DNA from: Sepioteuthis lessoniana
Lineage: Eukaryota > Mollusca > Cephalopoda > Myopsida > Loliginidae
Assembly: GCA_963585895.1 (NCBI GenBank)
Contig: OY757904.1
Location: 161,344,742 to 161,408,741, forward strand
Direction: 5' to 3'
Length of the DNA stretch: 64,000 nt
The position numbers and the translations under genes were made by a program. Numbering within the stretch: the first letter of the stretch is position 1; each line of letters starts with the position of its first letter. Positions 34,545-44,092 of this stretch are shown here, piece by piece. A model generated the notes under the pieces. It was not told the origin of the DNA and searched no databases. It worked only from the letters and a program-made list of their open reading frames with translations.

Positions 34545-35431
34545 TATCTTCCTACCTTTTAATATCTATCTTTTATTTATTTAAGCTAATGACTATTATA
34601 TAATGTTAAAAGTGTATGTGACTACTGGTATGGCTAAGATGTTTTAATTGCTTTAACTTTTTCGCATTCAGTTCTGTTCTTAATATGGATCTTATTCTTC
34701 AATAAAATTCTTTTCTCATCTTTTTTGCTATCGTTTCACTTTTTTAATTCTTAAATACTCATAGGTTTTGTGTTCTGACTCTGCAATTTCCATGTTTATA
34801 TTTACAGTGATGTTTTTTAGACTTTACTGGTGAGCCTTTCCAAAATGTGAATTTTTTCCCGTCCAAATTTCATCTCAATGTCATCGTTAAATCTGCTCAC
34901 ATTGCTAAGTAGACTATCAAAATCGTGATCATTTTTTGCATATAAATTTAAATCGTTCATTTAGAATAAGTGGTTCATTCTTTGCCTTTTTCATGGATTA
35001 ATCTGAGGTTAGTATACCTCTTTTTCATATTATATTTTAGGAATGGTATTAAAACTTGGGAGATCTTTATAATGTTTAAAACTTTTTGAATCCCTTTGTG
35101 GAGTATCAAAAGGTTTCTGGTAGTCAATCCAAGCCATACTTTGAATCAAAAATTCTCCATGATTATATTGCTTTTAAGGAGTTGATCTTTGCATCCATAC
35201 GATTTTATTTTTTTTTTTTTGCGTCCCATTTATTTTAAAGGGAAAATATCCTTACATTTTATGAATTTCACTATTCTCTCATTTTTAAGCGATGTTACAC
35301 GTTATAGGAAAGCATGTGATGAGTCTATAGTTTTTGTGTTTGTTGATTTTTTTAGGGGTTAGTACATATGATATTCCTTCTGTGAGTCAATCAGGTATTT
35401 TTCAGGTTCTTTAATGATTTCTGAAATAAGT
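34545..35431 (-). pseudogene. Old LINE, RT region (segment 3 of 4)
   Basis: Minus-strand reading gives SMAWIDYQKPFDT (RT motif A) near 35125, and NDLNLYAKNDHDFDSLLSN with FNDDIEMKFGRE (motif C and downstream) near 34870-34960. Motif C is worn (MNDL for YMDD). The order continues logically from the linker at 30266-30650 once element C is removed. Confidence 0.65.
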
Positions 35432-36192
35432 TGTATTATGACGATCCCCCCTCAGCCCCACCCCCGACACATCAACTTCTTCGAACTATTTCACTTCTTG
35501 GCCGGTGATCAACTAGTGGTTCCGATAGGGGTATCGCACATTTCTTCATGGCTACAGAAAATCAATCAAGGGAGCGGGAGAAAAAGAACAAACGAACAAT
35601 AAGGCTAGGGTTAACTCAAGGTGCAAGAGAGGGAGTTATGTAACATTCTGCATTTCCAGTGCGCATATGTAGACTAATGCTAGCGTGGATTCTAGCAAAA
35701 ATTCTACAACCCATCTTGACCGGTCTTCTTTCACTGGTCCTGGACTCACTCATGCCGACTGGTCACTTCTGCTGTCCGGTGTCGACCGCCACTCGCGTCA
35801 CCCTTCCCAACTCCTTCTTCTCAGTCCCTTTGTCCAACTCCTCTCGCGTTCCCTTACCCACTTCTGGTCACGTCGAGATCGCGGACTCAGGCCTTTGTTT
35901 GGTTTCGCGCCAAAACAGACAAAGGGATCGTCTGCTTGGCAGACCACCTACATTACAGTCGCGCTATTATGTTCACTTTCGGGCAAATACCCTTGGGAAA
36001 GGTATGAACCCCCTTATTCTCCCTCCAGCTATGGGTAAATAGTAGGACGGACTAGGTTCTTCAGCCTTGTTCAGGCAACTAGTCTAGGAGAAGGAAAACT
36101 CTGAATTCAAACCTGTTAAACTCCGCTTAAAAATTGACTTTGTGTCATATCCTGCCCGAGCGGAGGGGTTGGTAAATAGTACCTACATTACA
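35432..36192 (-). mobile_element. Solo LTR, family C, with nested SINE
   Basis: Reverse complement of element C's LTR. It shares GGCCGGTGATCAACTAGTGG near 35501 and GGTTTCGCGCCAAAACAGAC near 35901, and ends in ACA at 35957. It is older than element C, with many substitutions. A 5'-truncated SINE-1 splits off its last 12 bases. Confidence 0.75.
35958..36180 (+). mobile_element. SINE-1, 5'-truncated, with target-site duplication
   Basis: Starts inside the head (GTCGCGCTATTATGTTCAC) and ends with the SINE-1 tail CTGCCCGAGCGGAGGGGTTG. The perfect 12-bp repeat ACCTACATTACA flanks it (35946-35957 and 36181-36192). The head resembles SINE-2 while the tail is SINE-1, so the families share heads. Confidence 0.88.
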
Positions 36193-37344
36193 TTATGAGT
36201 TGATGTGTGAAGGGGGGAAGTTTGTTATTCTATCTATTCCAGGTGACTTCCAGATATGCGTGCGTTTAAGTGTATTTATAATCTTCATACATTTATTATT
36301 CATTATTCTTATAGGTGTCTTTTATACTTTTTTATCGACCTTGTTTGTTTCTTTATTATATGATTTCTTATGACTCTATATATAACACTAAAATGTTTAA
36401 AATTCTTCAATCGTGAAGGGTTCTTTTACACTTATTGTCTCTTTATTTCTCGGTTGAATTTTTTTGGCGTAATCTTGAAATAGTTTCTTGTGTCTAAAGT
36501 ATTTTGTTCGTTTTTCATATCTTCTGACACGCTGAAGCGTTAGGCGGATTCTTTTCTTCAACTTTTCTTTTTTTAGCGGAATCTTTTATGTTATCTTACG
36601 TTTTCTTTTAATTTTTCTTGCTTTCCTTGTTTTCACTTTGACACTCTTATTCATTTCATCAAGTCTGGATATTTCTCCTCTCTATTCCTCTATTTCTTTT
36701 TGCATCCTTCATTTTCATTTGGGTTGCAATTTTGTTCATGTGTTACGATTACCAGGCTTGATATTGTAGCCGTAGCCCATATTATTTCATTTAAAAGCGT
36801 AAGATTTTGTTTAAAGTACTCTAGAAGATCTATGGCATCGTCTGCCAACTTTTTCTGCATTAGGTTATTTTCGTAATTTTTATTTTTATTTTTAAAGGTG
36901 GTCTATCTTTTATATCAGTTTTAGTCCTTTTAAGAAATTCTCCGTTTATATTTTATGGGAATTTTAACGACATCCCCATATGGGTCGTTAGAAAGAATAA
37001 GCAACGCAGTAAGACGTTTAAATACGTTTATGCAAGAAATGCGAAAAAGTTGCTAAAGCATATTCCTTTAGCGGTAAATAGTCTTTAAGAGAACAAATTT
37101 AAAATTATAATACACTTATCTGTGATTGATGAATGTTTTGTTGTCGTTCTGTATATTTTATGGTTGTGTTTAAGATTGTTTTAAGAGGGCTATGGACATT
37201 TGGTTTTGTAGAGCTCAAAATTTTCTGGGTTCTGTTTGGAGAGTTGTGTGGTCTGCTTACACCCTTTTCTTTCCAGGCTCTCTTTAACCATGTCTCACCT
37301 CGTGGAGACTCTAGTCGCTTCTACCTCGTCTCGTCGAGCCCAAG
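36193..37344 (-). pseudogene. Probable 5' part of the old LINE (segment 4 of 4)
   Basis: Minus-strand reading is Lys/Arg-rich and broken, in the style of the N-terminal part of R4/Dong-like proteins. I can name no motif with certainty, so membership rests on position and orientation. Confidence 0.35.
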
Positions 37345-37595
37345 GTTTGGTTTGGTTTCTTTGTTTAATGGCATATCAACTCTTTTTAGGTTATTTAATG
37401 CCAAAGCCATTCTCCTAGAAGAACAGTAGTGGTACTATCTAACCCATAGCTGGGAGGATAAGGGGGTTCATACCTTTCCCAAGGGTATTTGCCCGAAAGT
37501 GAACGTAATAGCGCGACTGGAGTACAAACTCGCGTACTACGATTCCGCAGTCCATGGCTTTAACCATTACACCACGAGGACACCCCCTTCGCCGT
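37345..37595 (-). mobile_element. SINE-2 copy
   Basis: Starts GTTTGGTTTCTTTGTTTAAT and ends with the inverted tRNA-like head (TAACCATTACACCACGAGGA). GCCCAAG at 37338-37344 and 37596-37602 is a short target-site duplication. Confidence 0.83.
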
Positions 37596-37602
37596 GCCCA
37601 AG

Positions 37603-38553
37603 TCACGTGCTCAACTACCTTCCGTCCTGCTTTCTCCCTCTACCCTTGGCCTCTGTACGTCCGAGTATAGAGCCGTCTAGCGGATAACTCGTAATTTTTT
37701 GGAATTAACAATTCTCTAATTTGTTATATTTGTTTTATGTTGCAGCAGTCTTCATACAATCATTGCTTGATTGTTTCAATTCATTATCTGTTTCATTATT
37801 AACTAAATCCGTATCAAGTGCTACACTTTTATTTCTTTGCATATCAGCAACTATCAGTTCTTTGATATCATCTTTTTCGCATCTGTTAAGCGATTGCTTT
37901 ATAATAATAATATGCGCGTCTTCTAATATTTGCTAATATGTTGGAATCTAAGTTTTTATCTGTATATTTAGTCTTTTCTTGAAGGTTCGTTTAGTTATAT
38001 TTCTTTCTGATAGTTTGTTTATTGGGCACATATAATATTTCTTTTCAATCCTCTTTTGACCATTTTTCTTTATTATTATTATTATCATTGTTATGATCAT
38101 TTTAATTATTATTACTGTCATTGGTTATAATGAAGATCTGAGTAGGCCAGGGTTGGGATTATCTTGGTAGGTCACGGTTGAGGATTATCCCAGTTCTGAT
38201 AACTACTGAAATGAGTTGAAGATTTTTTTTCAGTTGCTAATTTTTCGATCCCAGCCTGGTTCATCGTTGAGTAACGTTGTCCTTTTTTATCCGCGGAAAG
38301 AGCAATGCGAGGTGTGTCATAGAAAGTAGTTTTTTATATATGGTGTATTTTATTCATATTGCCGAGTGGTATTTTTGTTTTGCTGACACCATAAGCATGA
38401 AGATATTATATCATAAAACGTATTATTGATTCATTGAGAAATGATTTATATTGTGTTTTAAACTCTATCATAAATTGATGCGTTTCGAATTCAACGAGAT
38501 ATGAGATACTCTATCGAAGCTTCTAAGGAAAAAGTTTACCAGGCTTGACGGAC
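37603..38553. other. No gene recognised
   Basis: AT-rich. A short direct repeat near 38140-38200 (GGGATTATCTTGGTAGG and GAGGATTATCCCAG) is the only local structure seen. Confidence 0.5.
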
Positions 38554-39106
38554 TGTTACATAGCCATACATGAATATGTGAAATAGACATATTCATACCG
38601 GTACGCAAAACGTTCATAATGTCCATAACGCACATAGATAACATAGGAATCCCGAAACACGAAAAACACTTGACGACTTCTTAGTTCAGGTACGAAACTT
38701 TTTTATTACCTTTAAGTTAAAAGGTTTTTCGACATAAGGAAGAGAGAGGCACAATCTTTCTATGACGGCTTTTCCATTTGTCCCAAACAACGTGCGACAC
38801 CCGCCGCAAGACCTCGGCGAGCAAGCGAAAGTCAACCTTCTTCTTCCGAGGCAGGAACTCAACTAACTGACTTTTCTCAAATCTCAGCCCACGCTTCCGG
38901 TCATGACGTCATTCACATCCCACGGTCATATTTCCTATCTGGGGTTTCTATTTTGACATCTCTGAATGACACATCCGCTCCGCGCGCACGTGAACACCTG
39001 CGCTCATGTTGCATCTAACTAACCCATGCGCTAAGCGAAAGGTTCTCAGCCTAACTAAACCGAAAGGCAAGATATATAAAACGAAATCCCTCGGCCATTA
39101 TATTAA
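38554..39106 (-). mobile_element. Solo LTR, family A, diverged
   Basis: Plus-strand start TGTTACATAGCCATACATG matches the family A end, then GTTCAGGTACGAAAC, GAAGAGAGAGGCACAATCTT, the CRE-like TGACGTCA (38904-38911), GGTTCTCAGCCTAACTAAAC and CCTCGGCCATTATATTA. The hairpin around the polyadenylation signal is worn. No target-site duplication is visible. Confidence 0.78.
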
Positions 39107-39887
39107 TTATATTTCACATTTCAAACACAATTATGAAAAATAAAAATAGTATTTATTGAAGTATTCACTTAATAACACAATCTTTTTGTTCTAATGAAAA
39201 TTATGTGTCTGTCCTTCTATAAACGAAATTAGGTCAGTTCCATTAAGTTTTTTTACGTCAAGGTCTCAATGATTTTATTTAAATCTCACTTATTAAGAAA
39301 ATAGTATTATTACTACTGTTGGTCATATAGTAATAATTTACTTAACGTTTTACCCAGATATAGCACAAGGCCGTATAAATGGGGCACCCAACACGACTGT
39401 TGTTCATATCTTCATACAAATAACATGCAACTGTATTTATACAACCAGATATCTTTTTTAAATGGGAAGCCTAATTTGCATATTGATCGTGAAAATTACA
39501 TTTTAATAAGTATTTATTCAGTATTAATGATTTATAATTCTTTGACTTTATTTTGATAAATATGAGCAAAATTTTCGTCGATAAATCTTAAAAGGAACAA
39601 TTCAACTTTTATTCTTTACAGTCTAAGAATATTAAATGCTATTTTCTATTTAATTATTATAATTGCTTTGGCCAACATTTTTTTTTCTTTTCTTCCTCTT
39701 TCTTCCTTTTTTAATATTTACGCAAACTTACACAAGAAGAACGAAAAGATAGACAGATATATAAAAATAAACTAATAAATCTATCGATAAAAAAAAACGT
39801 AAACAGCTTTGCTGGTATAACGACAATGCAAAAGTTTTGATTATTTTCTTTTCGGTGGGGACAGCGTTTTGCTTTGATTATTAAAAT

Positions 39888-39941
<54 letters not shown>

Positions 39942-40595
39942 CACGAACACGCAGACAATTAAGGCATAAAGAAGAATAAATTTTAAGTATTTTTTATATA
40001 TTCTCTTGCAGTTGTTTTTAAATATTAAAGATACAATTAATAAATGAAAATTTATCTTATTTGTTTATTCAATCATTCATTTACATTTGTCAATGTAAGA
40101 ACTATTTCATTGAATCAAATTGATTTTTTTTTTTGAGATATCAATTAAGACATTTTTTAAGTATAAAACAATGAACAACAATAGAATAAAAATTCAATAA
40201 CAGGTTTCTTTTATGAATAACAATATTAAAAAAAGAAAGAAATGAATAACATTATAATGAATTAATCTATAATGCTAATAAGTAAAATAATTATGTTTGT
40301 GAGTTAAATTGGAATAATGTTATTTGATTATTGTCATAGGGTGGATGGTACTGCATGGTTTAAGACTTATTTTAGATGATGAAATAAATGAAAGGATGAA
40401 ATGAATCATTTTAGATGAAGAAATAAATGAAACGATAACCTGGTCAAAATCCGAAACGAATAAAAGAAACAATAAATTAATGGAATCACCTTTCGGTCGA
40501 CAAACTCCTGGACAGTGCTATCCTTTGAAGTTCACGCTAGACGGACCAAAAATTGAGCAGAAGGATTTTGAGTTATCAGAAGATATCTCATATAT
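39107..40595. other. AT-rich sequence with (CT)n
   Basis: Contains a CT microsatellite at about 39892-39938. A short direct repeat (GATGAAATAAATGAAAGGAT, then GAAGAAATAAATGAAACGAT) lies near 40376-40436. No coding feature. Confidence 0.55.
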
Positions 40596-41137
40596 TGTTA
40601 TGAAATAGCCGAGGGATTTCGGTTCATGCCTTTGAGTTTAGTTAGGCTGAGAACCTTTCGGCTCAGCACATGGGTTGTTTGGGTGTAAGATTGAAGCAGG
40701 TGTTAACGCGGGTGCGCGCGAACGGATGGAGGTGTCACTCAGATGTCATAACAGTCCGAGACGATACTGGGTGACAAGGTGCGGGTGACGTCACGCACCG
40801 GAAGCACGCGGAAGTTTGTGTGAGAATTTGAAGAAAATAAGAGTCGGGTTTTGGACGCCAAACGAGAAGGATCAATTTTGGAGCTCGCAGGCGCGAGGCG
40901 AACGTGCGCCCGATGGGGGCCGCTCGAGTTGGGGGCCAAATGAATAAGACAGCATAGAAGATTGTGTCTCTCCTCCTTACGTCGAAACCTTTAACTCAAA
41001 GTTAATAAAAAGGTTTCGTACCTGAACAAGAAGTCGTTACGTGTTTTTGAGATTCCTGTTCTTTATATATTCTACCGTTATGAACATTACATGTCTATTT
41101 CGCACATGGCCATAATCGTGTATATGGCTACGCAACA
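40596..41137 (+). repeat. 5' LTR of element A
   Basis: Starts TGTTATGAAATAGCCGAGGG and ends GGCTACGCAACA. Contains TGACGTCA (40786-40793) and AATAAA (41004-41009). The frame 40739-40939 is open on the minus strand in both LTRs only because the LTRs are identical there. Confidence 0.88.
40983..41018 (+). promoter_or_regulatory. Polyadenylation-signal hairpin in the family A LTR
   Basis: CGAAACCTTT and AAAGGTTTCG form a perfect 10-bp stem around a 16-base loop that carries nearly all of AATAAA. The same structure is at 43713-43748 and, inverted, at 3843-3878. Regulation of poly(A) site use by such a hairpin is known in some retroviruses; here it is inference. Confidence 0.6.
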
Positions 41138-41147
41138 TAGACATATT

Positions 41148-41164
41148 TGGTGTCAGAACTTGGG
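41148..41164 (+). promoter_or_regulatory. Primer-binding site, tRNA-Leu-like
   Basis: TGGTGTCAGAACTTGGG. The first 11 bases match the complement of an animal tRNA-Leu 3' end plus CCA (recalled). It begins 10 bases after the LTR end, a longer gap than usual. Confidence 0.65.
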
Positions 41165-41179
41165 CATATCGCTCATGAT

Positions 41180-41452
41180 ATGATTTTCGATTGGGTTACC
41201 ATGGTTTCACGAAGACGATCAGAGAAGTGGCTAAGAACAAGGAGGAATCTATTTCGGAGCGGCTTGTTCAGGCGATCGAGGGAGAGAGAGAGAAAACACA
41301 AGGCCCCAGAAAATAAGAAACAGGGAAAAGAGACCAAAAACAAGAAGAACAAATTCGGCACCCCCCAGAAAGAAAAAGGAAACATGTCCAACATTGAAAA
41401 GAGAAGAAAAACAGCGCAATTCAAAAAGAAAAAAAGAAAAAAAAAGGCGTGA
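41180..41452 (+). CDS. Short basic open frame of element A, unknown function
   Basis: The first ATG after the PBS opens a 90-codon frame. The N-terminal third is mixed (MIFDWVTMVSRRRSEKW); the rest is Lys/Arg-rich with repeated KK, RK and EK pairs and a FGTPQKEKG block, ending KKKKRKKKA. No known domain, no signal peptide. A similar lysine-rich leader with a KF boundary occurs in element B. It could be a remnant of a gag-like basic region, or chance coding in a purine-rich leader. Translation is not shown. Confidence 0.35.
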   Translation: MIFDWVTMVSRRRSEKWLRTRRNLFRSGLFRRSRERERKHKAPENKKQGKETKNKKNKFGTPQKEKGNMSNIEKRRKTAQFKKKKRKKKA

Positions 41453-41540
41453 AAAGAAAAGAAAAAAAAGAAAGAAAAAGAGAAGTAACACAACTCAACT
41501 CCAAGAAAAAAAAGGCATGAAGAAAAAAAAAAATAAGAAG

Positions 41541-43158
41541 GTATTTGCTCATTTACGTCTGTCATAGTTTAATTTACGAATAGAGTTTGAATGGTTGTGG
41601 ATAGATTTGGAACTAATTCTAAAATTTAAAAAAAAATCGTTGGTAGCATAGAAATTTGTGATTACTACTGTATGTGACTTTGTACCGTGGTGGGAGGAGA
41701 GAAAGAAAGAGTAACAGAGAAATAAGCTCGCAGTGACAGAGAAGAAAGAAAGGTGGTCGCTGTGGGGACAGAGGATTGTGTCGCGCTCATGATTGACAGC
41801 AATAGTAAACAATATTTTGTAAAGAAATTTTATAGTAATAACGTATTTTTATGAATGGATTTTACGATAGACGGGGTCATTGTAGGTGAAGTTTGTAGTA
41901 AATAACGTTTTTATGAATGAAAACTTGTAACTTGTTGGTGGTCCGGGCTAATAATATTCGGAGATTAGAATTTTGATTCGAGACCTTGGAGATTTCGCTC
42001 ATCGATGGGATTGCCGGAAGAATTTCGCATATCTGTAGTTAGGACCTTTGGGACAGGCTTCGATGTTGGAGAATCGATGTTTTGGGCGCTGAAGAAATCA
42101 GGCCAGGTTTTTGTTTAAGTTGTCGAATCCGAAAAAGTCGGATGTACGGTGGAATGCCCGTATCGACTGGAAAATTGTCTCAGATATCTCGCCAGAGAGG
42201 CAGATCAACGAAGAGACGGATGTTTATTGTGTCAGACAGGGCAGACGGTTATTTTGTGAGTTCCCCCTGGAGTGGGACTGTGAGGTTTTGTTGAGGAAGA
42301 TGTTCGGAAAAACATGGGTTTGGAGATTAGTTAATTAAGATATGCGCAGAGTTTTGGTGGTCTCATTGGATGTGTTTGGAAAATTCGCGGACTTGATTTT
42401 GTGTCGAGGGAGAAATTTTATTGAGTGAGCTAATAGAAGGTTTGGGTGGTTTAGAAAAGAACATCCAGTATTTTAAGGGCGAAAGAAAGAAAGAAGATAA
42501 GAAAGAAGGGTACTCGTAAGCTGTTGAAAAGATGTGAGATAGACCGGTTGACGGTGGTCAAAAGTTGGAAAATTCGCGGATTCGATTTTGTGTCGAGGGA
42601 GAAATTTTATTGAGTGAGCTGATAAAGGTTTGGGTGGTTTAGAAAAGAACACCTGGTATTTTAAGGGCGAAAGAAAGAAAGAAAGAAGATAAGAAAGAAG
42701 GGTACTCGTAAGCTGTTGAAAAGATGTGAGATAGACCGTTTGACGGTGGTCAAAAGTTGGAAAAAAACGGGGAAACATATATCTTGGTTCGATTACGAGC
42801 TATGCTGGGTTGTGGAAGGTTAAAATGTGTACATTAATTAATGACAGATATTACGTGAGAAGGAGATATAAAGTTAGCAGTAATAAGTACGGACGTAGAA
42901 AGAAGGCAAAAATGCAAAATACAAAATGAGCAATTGACCTGAGATTTAAAAAAAAAAAAAATTTTAAATATGAAAATAAGAGAACAAATTAAAGACTGAA
43001 AAAATATATATGCCGAACGAGTGACTGTTGAAAAAAATTTTTAAAAAAAAGGAAAAAAAAAAGAAAAAAGAACAAGAAAATGTGGTCGGAAAAAGAAAAA
43101 AAATGAAAAAAAATAAAAACGATGGACAATACGAACACTTTTTATTTTTATTTCAGTG
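41541..43158 (+). other. Candidate intron of element A
   Basis: Donor-like AATAAGAAG then GTATTTGC at 41541. Acceptor-like TTTTTATTTTTATTTCAG ends at 43158 and is followed by TGACTTTTGAGTTTGGGACT. Both boundaries have counterparts in element B (28453 region, and about 25755-25790 where the acceptor CAG is lost). Splicing itself is inferred. Confidence 0.4.
42378..42759 (+). repeat. Tandem duplication inside element A, 189-bp unit
   Basis: GGAAAATTCGCGGA starts at 42378 and at 42567; both units run through GTGTCGAGGGAGAAATTTTA, GGTTTGGGTGGTTTAGAAAA and GAAGGGTACTCGTAAGCTGT. The copies differ by a few bases and one GAAA unit. Confidence 0.9.
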
Positions 43159-43278
43159 ACTTTTGAGTTTGGGACTGGCGCATGCTTTTTGTTGTATTAT
43201 TTTGTTGAAATTGTATTGCTGAAGATTTTGTTGCTCAGTTCGACATAAGGAGGACCAGCACAATAGTTTAAGAAAATA

Positions 43279-43301
43279 ATTTGTCATCATCGATGACAAA
43301 T
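43279..43301 (+). other. Hairpin next to the 3' LTR of element A
   Basis: ATTTGTCATC-ATC-GATGACAAAT is a perfect 10-bp stem with a 3-base loop, 24 bases before the 3' LTR. The neighbouring ATTGTGGTTGGATAGGTA takes the polypurine-tract position. Element B has a related ATTTTGTCATC...AAAATGATTTTATT segment at the same place. Confidence 0.6.
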
Positions 43302-43325
43302 GATTTTATTGTGGTTGGATAGGTA

Positions 43326-43861
43326 TGTTATGAAATAGCCGAGGGATTTCGGTTCATGCCTTTGAGTTTAGTTAGGCTGAGAACCTTTCGGCTCAGCACA
43401 TGGGTTGTTTGGGTGTAAGATTGAAGCAGGTGTTAACGCGGGTGCGCGCGAACGGATGGAGGTGTCACTCAGATGTCATAACAGTCCGAGACGATACTGG
43501 GTGACAAGGTGCGGGTGACGTCACGCACCGGAAGCACGCGGAAGTTTGTGTGAGAATTTGAAGAAAATAAGAGTCGGGTTTTGGACGCCAAACGAGAAGG
43601 ATCAATTTTGGAGCTCGCAGGCGCGAGGCGAACGTGCGCCCGATGGGGGCCGCTCGAGTTGGGGGCCAAATGAATAAGACAGCATAGAAGATTGTGTCTC
43701 TCCTCCTTACGTCGAAACCTTTAACTCAAAGTTAATAAAAAGGTTTCGTACCTGAACAAGAAGTCGTTACGTGTTTTTGAGATTCCTGTTCTTTATATGT
43801 TCTGTAGTAATGAACATTACATGTCCATTTCGCACATAGCGTTCATTGCGAATATGGTACA
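43326..43861 (+). repeat. 3' LTR of element A
   Basis: Identical by eye to the 5' LTR for the first 473 bases (to 43798). The last 60-70 bases then differ at many positions and end in GAATATGGTACA. Confidence 0.88.
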
Positions 43862-44033
43862 ATATGAGAAGTCAGAAAAAATTCGACTGTCCGAGAGTAT
43901 AGGCGACCGGCATAGTGTGTGTTTGAGTGAAGTAGAGTACACTCAGTAATCAACGCGGATAGTCAGAAAATTTTGATCGCCTAAATCGAAGAGTTTAACA
44001 GTATTAGAAACGAGCCACAAAACATACCTTAAC

Positions 44034-44034
<1 letters not shown>

Positions 44035-44088
<54 letters not shown>
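44035..44088. repeat. (CT)n microsatellite
   Basis: About 27 CT units. Confidence 0.96.

Positions 44089-44092
<4 letters not shown>

Larger units (their letters stand above)
40596..43861 (+). mobile_element. Non-autonomous LTR retrotransposon, family A
   Basis: Two direct LTRs flank 2.2 kb with no gag, protease, RT or integrase. A tRNA-Leu-type PBS follows the 5' LTR. A short basic open frame, a donor-like and an acceptor-like site, a 189-bp tandem duplication and a hairpin lie inside. ATAT borders both ends (40592-40595 and 43862-43865), which fits a 4-bp duplication but is low-complexity. The shared first 473 bases of the LTRs look identical, so the insertion appears young. Confidence 0.88.

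Noticed and set aside
35659-36042. 127- and 117-codon overlapping frames
   Set aside because: They span a solo LTR and the nested SINE; not a gene.
42473-42778. 101-codon minus-strand frame with an internal protein repeat
   Set aside because: Antisense reading of the 189-bp tandem duplication in element A.
40739-43669. Identical 66-codon minus-strand frames at 40739-40939 and 43469-43669
   Set aside because: Identity comes from the two LTR copies, not from a duplicated gene.
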